Positions 1 to 9,929 are shown, numbered from the stretch's first letter. The stretch: DNA of 64,000 bases from PNNG01 sp964577055 (GCA_964577055.1 CAZNWC010000003.1:124001-188000); one strand, 5' to 3'. Notes: generated by a model not told the origin, from the sequence alone. A program made the numbers and translations.

Positions 1-2
1 CC

Positions 3-1016
3 AGCACCTTCGCCACCGAGGCTGCAGACCAATTGGCCTTGCGTGGCCGCTTGAACGCCCTGGTAGACGAAGCCAAACGCGGCAGAAATGCTGCTAATAC
101 GGTAGAATTTGCCACCTTAGAAGGACTTTATGCTGCCGGAACGCCCTCTGTGCAGGCTTCAGCCAACAGCTACTTCCGTGGTCGGCTTGAAGGTTCAACC
201 GGCTGGCTCGCCGAATTGGCCAAAGCCAGCGGAGCCACCTACACCCCAGGTGCACCCACCGGTAATGGTGGTGCCTTTGGCGGCTATTTGTTCGATGAAA
301 ACGGCTTGGAGCTGGAACAACTCCTTGAAAAAGGACTTTTTGGCGCCATGAACTACTACCAGGCCGATCAGTTCTTGCGCAACCCATCGGTAGCCAACTT
401 GCACAAGGCTTTGGCCCTGTATGGCGCCCACCCGAGCTTCCCAAATACCCCAACTGCATCAAAAACTGCGTTCCCCGATGCGCACATGGCCAATTACGCG
501 GCACGTCGCTCCGACATTAATGACGCCAACAGCCTGTACAACCGGGTGAAAACGGCCTTCATCACCGCCCAGGCTGCCATCGAACAAGGCGAGCAGTTCA
601 ACACCCAGCGCGATGAAGCCATCGCTGAGATTCGGTTGAACTGGGAAAAGGTCAATGCCGCTACCATTATCAACTACTGCCATAGTGTGATCAGCACCAT
701 GAGCAATACTGCCCCCACCGATGCCCAAAAAGGAAGTGCTCTGCACGCTTATGGTGAGGCGGTAGGTTTTATGCATGGCTGGCGGAACTTACCAGCGGGT
801 AGCAAACGCATCACCGATGCACAAATTGACGAAGTGCTCGAATTGCTACGCGCCATACCCGGTGAAACCCCCGTTTCGTACGTTTTCATCACCGAACCGG
901 CTGCCAATTTGCCCCGCTTGCAACAGGTAATTACCCGCTTGCAGCAAATCTACGGCTTCAGCAATGCCGAAGTAGAATCGTTCCGCAACAACTGGATCAA
1001 CGTTCAAAACCGATAA
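3..1016 (+). CDS. DUF4856 domain-containing protein (5' end outside window)
   Basis: The reading frame is already open at base 3, so the N-terminus and any lipoprotein signal lie upstream of the window; the TTG at 33 is only the first start-like codon inside it. The visible part (about 337 residues) is soluble, alpha-helical and rich in Ala and Asn. Segments such as YQADQFL, MANYAARRSDINDANSLY and EAVGFMHGWR fit the DUF4856 family as I remember it. That family is found in Bacteroidota next to imelysin-like proteins and is presumed periplasmic or surface-attached. The stop is 1 bp before the imelysin ATG, so the two are surely co-transcribed. Exact function unknown; a role in metal uptake is inferred from the neighbours. 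Confidence 0.75.
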   Translation, partial: STFATEAADQLALRGRLNALVDEAKRGRNAANTVEFATLEGLYAAGTPSVQASANSYFRGRLEGSTGWLAELAKASGATYTPGAPTGNGGAFGGYLFDENGLELEQLLEKGLFGAMNYYQADQFLRNPSVANLHKALALYGAHPSFPNTPTASKTAFPDAHMANYAARRSDINDANSLYNRVKTAFITAQAAIEQGEQFNTQRDEAIAEIRLNWEKVNAATIINYCHSVISTMSNTAPTDAQKGSALHAYGEAVGFMHGWRNLPAGSKRITDAQIDEVLELLRAIPGETPVSYVFITEPAANLPRLQQVITRLQQIYGFSNAEVESFRNNWINVQNR

Positions 1017-1017
1017 A

Positions 1018-2088
1018 ATGCAGCGACTGTTGCTCGTAAGTATACTGCTGTTCGGCTTGACGGCCTGCAAAGACGAACCCGGCGGTCCAACCACCCAAGG
1101 TTTTGACCGCGGCAGCATGCTGGCGTATTACGCCGACCAACACATCCAACCGGCTTTCGACAGTTTGTCGACGGCCGCCCAAGAACTCCATAGCAGGTTG
1201 CTGGGAATCGCAGCGCAGCCCTCCTCCGTTCAGTTGGAGGGGCTGCGCGCGGCCTGGAGCCGGGCGTACCTGCACTGGCAATCGGCATCGATTTACAATG
1301 TGGGTCCTGCAGCTGAACAAGGCTTGCGCAAGCGGATGACCGAAGAACTGGGCACTTTCCCCGTGTCGGAGACCAAAATCAACAACTACCTCAACGCCGG
1401 TGACACCAGTTTTGCCAATTTCGACCGCGACAGCCGGGGCCTATTCGCCATCGAATACCTGCTGTATGCGGGTACAGAGGCCGATGCGCTTGCGCGACTC
1501 GCCCAAACGCCGGCTCGGAACTACTTGCTTGCCTTGTCGAACCGCTTCCGCAGCGAATCGGCCCGCGTTGCCAGCGAGTGGCGCGGCTACCGCAAAGAAT
1601 TTGTAGGCAATACCGCCACCAGTGCCGGGAGTCCTACGGTGCAGCTCTACAACGAGTTTTTGCTGGCTTATGAAGGTCTCAAAAACTTCAAGTTGGGTTT
1701 GCCTTTGGGCTTGCGCATGGGACAAACCCAGGCCGAGCCGCAAAAAGTAGAAGCTTTGTACAGCGGCCAAAGTTTGGTCGGCATTACGCGCCAAATGCAG
1801 GCGCTCGAAGCTTTGTGGCGCGGCAACAGCAGCACGGGTTTTCGTGCATATCTGCTGGCCAGCACGGGTGGCGAAGAGCTGGTGAACCGCACTGAAGCCC
1901 AACTCCGTATCATTGAAGCGCGGATAACGGCTTGTGGTACGGGCCGACTCGACAGCCTCATCATGGCCAATCCTCAGCCCGCCATCGACCTGCACACCGA
2001 GTTGCAGCGCAACACCCGCTATTTTAAGAGCGATATGTCGTCGCTTCTGGGCCTCACCATTACTTTTTCGAGCGGCGACGGCGATTGA
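1018..2088 (+). CDS. imelysin-like lipoprotein
   Basis: 356 residues. The N-terminus (hydrophobic stretch ending LFGLTAC, Cys17) is a lipobox, so the protein is probably anchored in the outer or inner membrane facing the periplasm. The rest is helical and matches the imelysin/insulin-cleaving-peptidase fold: WSRAYLHWQSA (80-90), GLFAIEYLLY (141-150) and the late helix EELVNRTEAQLRIIEARI. Imelysin proteins carry a GxHxxE motif thought to bind metal; here it reads GLFAIE, so the His is replaced by Phe143. The gene starts 1 bp after the DUF4856 stop and overlaps the HTTM start (TGATG). It is likely part of an iron-acquisition operon ending in a TonB receptor, with binding rather than peptidase activity expected. 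Confidence 0.85.
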   Translation: MQRLLLVSILLFGLTACKDEPGGPTTQGFDRGSMLAYYADQHIQPAFDSLSTAAQELHSRLLGIAAQPSSVQLEGLRAAWSRAYLHWQSASIYNVGPAAEQGLRKRMTEELGTFPVSETKINNYLNAGDTSFANFDRDSRGLFAIEYLLYAGTEADALARLAQTPARNYLLALSNRFRSESARVASEWRGYRKEFVGNTATSAGSPTVQLYNEFLLAYEGLKNFKLGLPLGLRMGQTQAEPQKVEALYSGQSLVGITRQMQALEALWRGNSSTGFRAYLLASTGGEELVNRTEAQLRIIEARITACGTGRLDSLIMANPQPAIDLHTELQRNTRYFKSDMSSLLGLTITFSSGDGD

Positions 2089-3416
2089 TGGAAGTCCTGC
2101 GCCAGGCATACCGCTCCCTCTGGCTCCCCGCCTCCCCAGCCCCGCTCGCGACGCTCCGCATCGTAACGGGGCTGGTGATGTTGCTGGGCAGCCTGCGCTT
2201 TTGGGCAAAGGGCTGGATAGAAACCAACCTGCTGGCCGCTCAAATGCAATTCAAATACAGCGGCTTCGAATGGGTGCAAATGCCGCCTGCCGATTGGATG
2301 CTGTATGCCGTTTTTGCTATCATGGTATTGTCGGCTTTGGGGGTGATGCTGGGATACCGCTACCGGCTATCGGCCTGGCTGCTGTGGGCAAGCTTCACCT
2401 ATGTAGAGCTGCTCGACCTCACTTGGTACCTCAACCACTACTACTTCATCAGCTTGCTGCTGCTTTTGCTGGCCTTGCTGCCCGCCCACCGGCATTTGAG
2501 TTTGGATGTAAAATTCGGTCGCGTGCAAGCCCTGGCCAGCGTGACGGGCTGGATGGTGGCTTTGCCCCGCTGGCAAATGGGCATTTTGTATGTGTATGCC
2601 GGATTGGCCAAAATGCAGTCAGACTGGCTTATTGAGGCATTGCCCATGCGCCTGTGGCTGCCGGCCCACAACCACGAGCCGGTGCTCGGACCGCTTTTCG
2701 GCTGGCAATACACCCCCTGGCTTTTCAGCTGGGCAGGCATGCTCTATGATTGTACCATTCCCTTTTGGCTCAGCTGGAAAAAGTCGCGCCCCTGGGCCTA
2801 CCTCACCGTCATTGTTTTCCACGCCTTAACTGGCTGGTTGTTTCAAATAGGCATGTTTCCGGTGGTGATGATGGCCATTACCCTGGTCTTTTTTGACGCA
2901 GCCAGTCATGAAAAATGGCAGAAGCGTTTTTTTGGCAGATGGGCCCTGCGAAAAGGGGTTGATGCGCCAGTAGCAAGGCCTTGGGTGTGGTTGACTGCCG
3001 CTTACCTGGCCTTTCAGCTGCTTTTCCCCTGGCGTTTTGCAATTTATCCCGGACAATTGTTTTGGACAGAAGCTGGCTATCGTTTTGGCTGGCGGGTGAT
3101 GTTGATGGAAAAAGCAGGAACAGCTACTTTTTATGTGACGCGGCAAGATTACGGCCGCGAAGGAGAGGTAGACAATGCTGATTTCCTTTTGCCACACCAG
3201 GAAAAACAAATGGCCATGCAGCCCGATTTGATTGTGCAATACGCCCATTTGTTGGCCGACCATTACCAAAAACAAGGAATTCCGGTAGCCAAAGTGCGTG
3301 CCGAAGTGTATGTGACCCTGCAAGGCAAACCGAGCCAACTGTATTTCGACCCGCAATTGAATTTGTTAACGCTCAACCACCGCGATTTTCCCGCATGGCT
3401 GTATCCTGCTCCGTGA
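2088..3416 (+). CDS. HTTM domain membrane protein
   Basis: 442 residues from the ATG at 2088, which overlaps the imelysin stop by one base (TGATG); an in-frame TTG three bases earlier is less likely. Multiple hydrophobic helices (LRIVTGLVMLLGSLRF, LYAVFAIMVLSALGVMLGY, YYFISLLLLLLALL and others) followed by a soluble C-terminal part from about residue 335. This is the architecture of HTTM (horizontally transferred transmembrane) proteins, related to the membrane part of vitamin K-dependent gamma-carboxylase. The motif WQMGILYVYAGLAKMQSDWL is typical of the family. The bacterial members' substrate is not known. It lies between imelysin and a TonB receptor, an arrangement I know from other Bacteroidota, so a role linked to that transport unit is plausible but unproven. 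Confidence 0.82.
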   Translation: MEVLRQAYRSLWLPASPAPLATLRIVTGLVMLLGSLRFWAKGWIETNLLAAQMQFKYSGFEWVQMPPADWMLYAVFAIMVLSALGVMLGYRYRLSAWLLWASFTYVELLDLTWYLNHYYFISLLLLLLALLPAHRHLSLDVKFGRVQALASVTGWMVALPRWQMGILYVYAGLAKMQSDWLIEALPMRLWLPAHNHEPVLGPLFGWQYTPWLFSWAGMLYDCTIPFWLSWKKSRPWAYLTVIVFHALTGWLFQIGMFPVVMMAITLVFFDAASHEKWQKRFFGRWALRKGVDAPVARPWVWLTAAYLAFQLLFPWRFAIYPGQLFWTEAGYRFGWRVMLMEKAGTATFYVTRQDYGREGEVDNADFLLPHQEKQMAMQPDLIVQYAHLLADHYQKQGIPVAKVRAEVYVTLQGKPSQLYFDPQLNLLTLNHRDFPAWLYPAP

Positions 3417-5803
3417 ATAAGATAGGACTTCTGTTACTTTTGGCCTGTTTGGCGGCAGAAATAAATGCCCAAAGCTTGCGCGGCAAGGTGGTATTGCCCG
3501 ATGGCAGCCCACTGTCGGGCGCCATTGTGGTTTTCCGTGGGCAGCGCGAATGGCAAACAACCACATCATCCAGCGGAACTTTTCAACTGCAGGTAGAAGT
3601 GCCCGGCATGTTGCTGGTGTTTTCGCCCGGCTTCCGGTTGCACCAGCAGCGGTTGGAAACGCTGCCCCAACAAGTCCTACGCATCCAGCTGCAGCCCATC
3701 AGCGAGGACCTGGGCGAAGTGCAGGTGCGCGACAGCCTGCCGACCGCCGAAAGTATGCGCAACCTACGCGCTGTAGAAGGATTTGGCATTTATGCCGCCC
3801 GTAAAACCGAAGTGGTGGCCGTGCAACAAGTCACCGCCAACCTGGCCACCAACAATGCGCGGCAGGTTTTGGCCAAGGTGGCTGGATTGAACATCTGGGA
3901 ATCAGATGGCGCCGGCCTGCAGCTGGGCATTGGCGGTCGCGGCTTGAGTCCGAACCGTACCAGCAACTTTAACACCCGGCAAGACGGCTACGACATGGCT
4001 GCCGATGCCCTGGGTTACCCCGAAAGTTATTACAGTCCCCCCGCCGAAGCCCTCGACCGCATTGAGATTGTGCGTGGCGCTGCCTCGCTGCAATACGGCA
4101 CCCAGTTTGGCGGCATGGTGAATTTCCGCTTGCAAACGGCCCCCGATAGCGGCTGGCAAGTGCGTGCCCGACTCACCACCGGCAGTTTTGGGTTTAGAAG
4201 CGCCTATGCCAGTGCCGGCTGGCGCAAGGGTCGCAACGATGGTTTTGCCTTCATACAGCACAAACAGGGCGATGGCTGGCGGCCCAACAGTGGTTTTGAT
4301 GCCCAAACGGCTTATTTACAAACCGGCTGGCGGAGTCGCAATGGCAAATCGTACCACAAAATTGCCTACACCCACATGCGGTATTTGGCACAACAACCCG
4401 GGGGACTCACCGATACGCAGTTTGAGCAGGATCCGCGCCAATCGAACCGGCCACGCAACTGGTTTGCCATCAACTGGAACCTCTTTGCGCACGAGTGGGA
4501 GCAGGAATTGGGGCCGCGCACCCGCTACAATGCCCGCACCTTTGGCTTGTATGCCGGCCGGGCGGCCTTGGGCAACCTTGAGCGCATCAATGTGGCCGAT
4601 GCTGTGGTAGGAAACCGCACCCTTATTGATGGAACGTACCAAAATGTGGGGCACGAAAGCCGGCTCATGCACCGTATTGGTCTGAGCCAACTGCTGGTGG
4701 GTGTGCGGTTGTACCAAGGCACCACCACGGCCCGCCAAGGCGATGCCAGTAGCGGGGCCGATGCCGACTTCCGCTTGCTCAACCCGGCCTATCCCGAAGG
4801 CTCCGACTACCGTTTTCCGAACCAAAATGCGGCCTTTTTTGCCGAATACCTCTGGCAATTGGGGCCGCGTTGGAAAATTACCGCCGGCCTGCGCGCCGAA
4901 TACATCCGCACCCTTGCTGAGGGATTTTATCGCCAGCGCGTATTCGATTTTGCGGGCAATGTGGTGGTCGACCGCCGCATCGACGAGGCCACCGACCGCG
5001 ACCGTTCGTTCGTCATAGGGGGTTTGGGAGCCAGCTACCAGGCAGGTGAGCGGGGCGAATGGTACGCCAATCTGGCCCAGAACTACCGCGCCATCAATTT
5101 CAGCGATTTGCGGGTGGTGAATCCCAACTTCCGCATCGACCCCAATTTGCAAGACGAGCGGGGTTATACGGCCGATATTGGCTACCGCGGAAAGCCCTTG
5201 CCCTGGCTGCGGGTAGATGGTAGTTTGTTCTGGCTCTTTTACAACAACAAAATAGGGCAGCTGCTCCGTGCCGACCAGGCACCGCTGTTTCTCGACTACC
5301 GCCTGCGTACCAATGTGGCTGCCGCCCGTTCGGTGGGTGTGGAATTATTGCTTGAAGTCGATGTGTGGCAAGGCCAAAAAGGACACCATTGGCAATTGTA
5401 CACCAATTTTGCCTACACCCATGCCCGGTATTTGCGCAGCAATGAACCCGGTATTGAAGGCAAGCAGGTGGAGCTGGTGCCTCCTGTGATTGTGCGCGGC
5501 GGCCTACAACACCGTTTTAAAAATTGGCGCAGCGCCGTGCAATACAGTTGGGTGGCCAGTCACTTCAGCGATGCCACCAATGCCGTTCGGACGGCTACTG
5601 CGGTGGAAGGCCGCATTCCAGCTTATGGTGTGGCCGATGTTTCGCTGTCGTACCAATTCAAATCGTGGCAGATAGAAGCCAGCGTTAACAACCTCTTGAA
5701 TGCCATGTACTTCACCCGCCGTGCCGATGGGTATCCCGGTCCGGGCATCATTCCGTCGGATGGCAGAAGTTTCTTTTTGACGTTCCAATATCTTATTAAT
5801 TGA
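3395..5803 (+). CDS. TonB-dependent receptor, FecA-like with CarboxypepD_reg N-terminal domain
   Basis: 802 residues from ATG 3395; a GTG at 3413 that overlaps the HTTM stop (GTGA) would give a tighter signal peptide (NKIGLLLLLACLAAEINAQ) and is a real alternative. After the signal comes a carboxypeptidase-like beta sandwich (about 27-110), then a plug with VLAKVAGLNIWESDGAGLQ, GIGGRGL and IEIVRGAASLQYGTQFGG, then a 22-strand-type barrel ending PSDGRSFFLTFQYLIN. The plug looks like FecA/iron-chelate receptors. It is an outer-membrane transporter powered by TonB-ExbBD. Last gene of the DUF4856-imelysin-HTTM operon; a weak hairpin follows. Substrate unknown; an iron chelate is the best guess. 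Confidence 0.93.
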   Translation: MAVSCSVNKIGLLLLLACLAAEINAQSLRGKVVLPDGSPLSGAIVVFRGQREWQTTTSSSGTFQLQVEVPGMLLVFSPGFRLHQQRLETLPQQVLRIQLQPISEDLGEVQVRDSLPTAESMRNLRAVEGFGIYAARKTEVVAVQQVTANLATNNARQVLAKVAGLNIWESDGAGLQLGIGGRGLSPNRTSNFNTRQDGYDMAADALGYPESYYSPPAEALDRIEIVRGAASLQYGTQFGGMVNFRLQTAPDSGWQVRARLTTGSFGFRSAYASAGWRKGRNDGFAFIQHKQGDGWRPNSGFDAQTAYLQTGWRSRNGKSYHKIAYTHMRYLAQQPGGLTDTQFEQDPRQSNRPRNWFAINWNLFAHEWEQELGPRTRYNARTFGLYAGRAALGNLERINVADAVVGNRTLIDGTYQNVGHESRLMHRIGLSQLLVGVRLYQGTTTARQGDASSGADADFRLLNPAYPEGSDYRFPNQNAAFFAEYLWQLGPRWKITAGLRAEYIRTLAEGFYRQRVFDFAGNVVVDRRIDEATDRDRSFVIGGLGASYQAGERGEWYANLAQNYRAINFSDLRVVNPNFRIDPNLQDERGYTADIGYRGKPLPWLRVDGSLFWLFYNNKIGQLLRADQAPLFLDYRLRTNVAAARSVGVELLLEVDVWQGQKGHHWQLYTNFAYTHARYLRSNEPGIEGKQVELVPPVIVRGGLQHRFKNWRSAVQYSWVASHFSDATNAVRTATAVEGRIPAYGVADVSLSYQFKSWQIEASVNNLLNAMYFTRRADGYPGPGIIPSDGRSFFLTFQYLIN

Positions 5804-5806
5804 TGA

Positions 5807-5836
5807 GACAACCCTAATTGTTGACTTTGGGTTGTC
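5807..5836 (+). terminator. hairpin after the TonB receptor gene
   Basis: Perfect 8-bp arms GACAACCC (5807-5814) and GGGTTGTC (5829-5836) with a 14-nt loop, starting 3 bases after the receptor stop. There is no long T tract behind it, so termination would be weak or it may act as an mRNA 3' end stabiliser. Confidence 0.5.
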
Positions 5837-5947
5837 TGCTTGTCATTATTCCATGATGATTGCGGTTAACCGACCAGCTCTGGGTGCATGGTGGTATTAG
5901 CTGAATGGCAACTTTTCACGTTTCTTACATTTAAAGGAAACACGTTT

Positions 5948-6190
5948 ATGAAAAAGACCTTCATTATACTAGTCATACTGTGCTTCGGTTATGCAATTTG
6001 TATGAAGTCAGAAAAACCCTCATTCAAAGCAATTCATAAAGTTTTGAAAGTTGCCACCCAACCTGTCAGTGGTGTTTGTCATGTTGGCGATGGCGTAGTT
6101 CCTTTTTCCCACCATTCATTTGATAGAAACCCGAGCAAGCCAATTCTTAGGGGGCTTCAAGCTGCATTCAAAAGCGAAGCGTGTATTTGA
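5948..6190 (+). CDS. possible small secreted protein
   Basis: An 80-residue frame starting at ATG 5948, with an AAAGGAA stretch about 12 bases upstream. The N-terminus MKKTFIILVILCFGYAIC has a strong hydrophobic core and could be a signal peptide or membrane anchor. The rest (KAIHKVLKVATQPVSG..., two Cys) has no family I recognise. It sits between an intact TonB receptor gene and a 3' fragment of another, a region of rearrangement, so it may be real, a remnant, or chance. Confidence 0.35.
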   Translation: MKKTFIILVILCFGYAICMKSEKPSFKAIHKVLKVATQPVSGVCHVGDGVVPFSHHSFDRNPSKPILRGLQAAFKSEACI

Positions 6191-6202
6191 AGATAATCCA
6201 CA

Positions 6203-6283
6203 CTGATTTATCCTGGCCCAGGCATCATTCCCTCCGATGGCCGTAGCTTTTTTGTGACCGTGCAGTATGCCTTGCAGCCCTAA
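6203..6283 (+). pseudogene. 3'-terminal fragment of a second TonB-dependent receptor gene
   Basis: The last 24 codons before TAA read YPGPGIIPSDGRSFFVTVQY then ALQP. This is almost the same as the end of the receptor at 3395-5803 (YPGPGIIPSDGRSFFLTFQY then LIN). The nucleotide sequences differ at many third positions, so it is a remnant of a paralogue rather than a fresh duplication. The frame is blocked by a TAA at 6194-6196. The PGPGI..DGR tail and terminal aromatic strand are typical of TonB receptor barrels. Confidence 0.7.
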
Positions 6284-6420
6284 GTGCTTGTTATTGAATT
6301 CGTAAGGGGGTGAATGTAGCTGAATGGAGAAAAAAAGATACATTTATCCCTTATGTAACCCAAGTCACATGTTGGCGTTCCAACATTGATTAGTTTTGGG
6401 TATCAATTCACACCAACCCA

Positions 6421-6624
6421 ATGAAAAAGAACATGGGCAATGTGGACCGCGCTGTTCGCGTACTCCTCGCCATCATCATCGCCGCCTTGTATTTTACAGG
6501 CACCGTTTCGGGTACTGTGGGCATCGTATTGCTCGCCTTGGCTTGTATTTTTGTATTGACTTCATTTGTTTCGTTTTGCCCCTTGTATGCCCCTTTTGGC
6601 ATCAGCACTTGCAAAACCAAGTGA
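6421..6624 (+). CDS. DUF2892 (YgaP-like transmembrane) protein
   Basis: 67 residues. MKKNMGNVDRAVRVLLAI is the signature N-terminus of the DUF2892 family, followed by two membrane helices (VLLAIIIAALYFTGTVSG and IVLLALACIFVLTSFVSFC) and the family's CPLYAPFGISTC end, which holds two cysteines. Small inner-membrane protein; relatives are fused to or neighbour rhodanese/sulfur-handling proteins, but no such partner is next to it here. Monocistronic, followed by a strong terminator. Confidence 0.85.
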   Translation: MKKNMGNVDRAVRVLLAIIIAALYFTGTVSGTVGIVLLALACIFVLTSFVSFCPLYAPFGISTCKTK

Positions 6625-6642
6625 AAAGCATCCGTTGAAATG

Positions 6643-6668
6643 AAAAAGGGCCTTTCGAGGCCCTTTTT
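6643..6668. terminator. bidirectional intrinsic terminator between DUF2892 and GH31 genes
   Basis: AAAAAGGGCCT, loop TTCG, AGGCCCTTTTT. An 11-bp perfect stem with a UUCG-type tetraloop, A-rich on the left and T-rich on the right, so it can end both the (+) DUF2892 transcript and the (-) GH31 transcript that converge here. Confidence 0.9.
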
Positions 6669-6685
6669 CATTTAGCTCGGTTGCC

Positions 6686-9600
6686 TTATCGCTGCAAGAT
6701 GACCCGGGCTTGCATCACGGCTTTTTGGTTGCGGAGCTGCACCAGGTAAATGCCGTTTGACAAGAGCGCACCGCCCATGCCGCGTGCGTCCCAAACATAC
6801 TCGAGTCGGCTTTCGGCTGGCAAGCGGAGCATTTCGCGGCGCACCATACGGCCATACAAATCGGATATTTCCAATACGTATTCACCTGCTGCGTACACAT
6901 CGGCCGCTATGGTTACCGATTCGCTGAAAGGATTGGGGTAAGGCGGACGCAAGTAGAAAGATGCCGGCTGCTGCAAGTCGGGACCCGCAGAAACGGTTCC
7001 GGCGCCGACTTCCAATCGGCTGTCGCGCCCATCGATGGTGTATTTCACTTGCAGCAACTGTCGGCTGGCATCGTACCAGTACACCGAGTCGCGGCTGTTG
7101 AAATCAGCAAGACTTACCGCAGCTTGCAAAGCAGCATTTGTACTGCCGGTTACTGCAAAAATCTGGGCACCTGTGGGAACCACATAGCGGTGAATCTGAA
7201 GGTGCAACAAGCGCATGGCTGGTTCGCCTGTGAAGCTGCCTTGCTGCGTCATTTGTACCCACAACTGCGCACCACCGGTTTGTCCATGCCTGCCTGTGAA
7301 TGCAAGGGTCCTGAATTGGTTGTTGGCCAAGCTGTTCCGCGATTCACCATCGTCCATAAACACCGTATAGGTAGCTGTTTTGGCTGCTTCGGCGGGATAA
7401 TAGTGCATTTCCAAGGTGTCGGTATTGTAGCGACTCATGGAGTTGGTGATCGGGGCCATGGGCACAAAAGCATCACCACGCACATACAAGGGCATGCGGT
7501 TGAGCGGTGCTGCAGCGGTAATCGTTCCCCCACCATTTTGCGGTTGATCGGTCCACCAATCAAACCAACGGCCAGGAGGCAACACAACAGGTCGGGAGGT
7601 TTGTCCGGCCGACATCACCGGCGCCACCAAGAGGTTGGGACCCCACAAAAACTGGTCGTTCACTTGGCTGTACAAACCCGAAAAACCTTCCATCTCAAGC
7701 ACCAATGGGCGAACAAGGGGAACGCCCGTTTGGGTGTTTTCCCAAGCAAGGGTGTAGTTGTAAGGGGTGAGCCGCATGCGTAATTTGGCAAAATCGCGCA
7801 CAATGGTTTTGATGTTGTTCGGATAAAAAATCGGCTCGGGTGGTACTCCTTCGCCATGTGCCCGCTGAATGGGCTGGAAGGCGCCCAATTGCTGCCAACG
7901 GGCATATAATTCGTTGTCTTGTCCGCCACCGGTGAAGCCACCAATGTCGCTGTGCATATAGCCCACACCGCTCATGCCCATGTGGATCATGGCCGGAATT
8001 TGCGCCTGCAAACCCGACCAGCTACGCTGAATGTCGCCGGTCCATGGAAAGGTGCTGTACCGCTGCATGCCGCTGTAACCCGAACGGATGAGGTTAAACA
8101 AGCGTTTGTTGGGGAATTGCTGCGCGTAATGGGTGTGCAACCATTCGGCCCAAATCAACGAATAAATATTGTGGATTTGGCGGGCCGGGCCGCCAAAGTG
8201 CCGCATTTCGGCAGGGTGATTTTCGGGCTCACCCAAATCGCACCACCAACCATCTACCCCTTGCAAGGCCCGCTGCTGGTAAAAATTCATGAACCAAGGG
8301 CGAACGCTGGGTTTGGTCAAATCGAGCAAAGCCGAACTGCCTGCCCAAAAACCACCGATGATAAAGGGTTGTCCGCCAGCCATAGTGGCGAAATAATTGT
8401 TGGCCACCGCCGAGCTGAAATTGGTGCTGTTTTGCGTAAAATAGGTTTCGGTAATGAGGATGGTTTTTACACCTGCGTTTCGCCAGTCGGTCATCATGTT
8501 CACCGGATTGGGAAAACGCGTGAGGTCCCAATTCAAATTGCCCATGGTAGCTGGCGACCCAAACCAAAACAAATCGAGTACCAGCGCACTCAACGGGAAA
8601 TCTTGCTGTTGCATTTGGGTCACCACATTGCGTGCTTCGGTTTCGGTTTGGTAGCCATAGCGCGATTGGATGTAGCCCAAAGCCCACAAAGGAGGCAGTT
8701 CTTGCCGACCTGTAAGCGCGGTGTAATTTTGGAGTACTTGTTTGTAATTGCCCCCGGGCACCAACCAATAGCGCATGGGACCTCCTTCGAATTCGGCGCT
8801 GAAAACCCCATTGTCGCTGTTGCCAATATCTGCCACGCCAGCCCGGTGGTTGTCGAACAAAATGCCATAACCAGCACTCGAAACAAAAAACGGAATGCTC
8901 ACGTTCAGATTCATCGCCCCGTTGCTGTAACCGTATTGGGCTTGGTTGTACAGATTGAACCGTTTGCCACGCAAATTCACGTCCTGGGTTCGAAAACCAC
9001 CGCCAAAAAACACTTCATTGGTCTGGAGTCGGTAACTCCCTTTGATACCACCTGTTGTGCCTTGCCAGCCAGCTTGTTCGGCAAAAACGGTATCGGTTCC
9101 CCGCAGCAGGTAAACGGTCAAGGGTATTTTGCGTACCAATACGGTATGCTGGTTGTCAAATGCAAATTGTAAAAACTGCGGCAAATCGTTTACGAGTAGT
9201 GGGGCAGCCACTGGCAAACTGTCGGGCACGGCATAACTGCTGTCAACAGGCAAACTATCGGTTTGCAGCTGTACACGTACGCCAGCCGAAAATTTATCGA
9301 GCAGCAAAACCCCTTCGGTGGCCTCAATGCGCAGGCGATTGGCGGTAACGCTGTGGCTTACGTAATTGCCCGATTGAAACACATTCAATGGTACAAAAAT
9401 ATCGTTGTTGCTGCTGCTGCGGCCCACCACTGAACCACTGGTATTTCTGAAAACAAATGCCAAAAAATGAACCGGATCAGTGGCATTTACACCGTAATAA
9501 CTGGCCAAATGCACTTGCTTTGTGTAGATGTTGTTGCCTTGGTGCGTCATCAGTACATTGGTGTCGGCCTGGCCCCAGTTGCCTACCACGTTTTTCCAGT

Positions 9601-9805
9601 CGTTCGGACCGGTACTCTGGGGGGTAATCAAGCCTGTATGCATGTAAACCGGGCCTTGGTGGTTCAGTAAAGCTGCATTGCCTTGTGCCGCGTTGTACAC
9701 GATGGTTACGGTATCCTACATGCCAGCACCTGCCGGCAGGATACTCACTTGCGCATTGGAACGTATGGATAAACAACAAATAAATACGACAAAAAATAGC
9801 CTCAT
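6686..9805 (-). CDS. secreted GH31 alpha-glucosidase-type hydrolase with T9SS sorting domain, interrupted by in-frame TAG
   Basis: From ATG at 9805 the frame gives a clear signal peptide (MRLFFVVFICCLSIRSNAQ), ten more residues ending AGAGM, then a TAG at 9716-9718, then an unbroken frame from 9715 to 6686. A GTG at 9700 is the first start-like codon after the stop, but would give a protein without a signal peptide. The downstream part holds an N-terminal beta domain (DTVTIVYNAAQGN...), a GH31 TIM barrel with GWWCDLGEPE (nucleophile Asp) and HSDIGGF (acid/base Asp), a DUF5110-like domain (DALFV-type DAFVPMAP...YPAEAAKTATYTVFMDDG), and a C-terminal type A sorting domain starting PYPNPFSESVTI. 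GH31 enzymes hydrolyse alpha-glucans or oligosaccharides at the cell surface. Without the signal peptide the enzyme could not reach T9SS, so the gene is either broken in this strain or has a base error. Confidence 0.88.
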
Positions 9806-9929
9806 AATTCGGTTGGTAATTCCCGGCAAATTAGGATGCAGGACTTTTCTGTCCAAATAAATCTTTTCCCGACCCGCTCACCGTCATTGCCTGCACGGGT
9901 ACAAGCCTCGGTAATTCGCCAAAAAAGCC

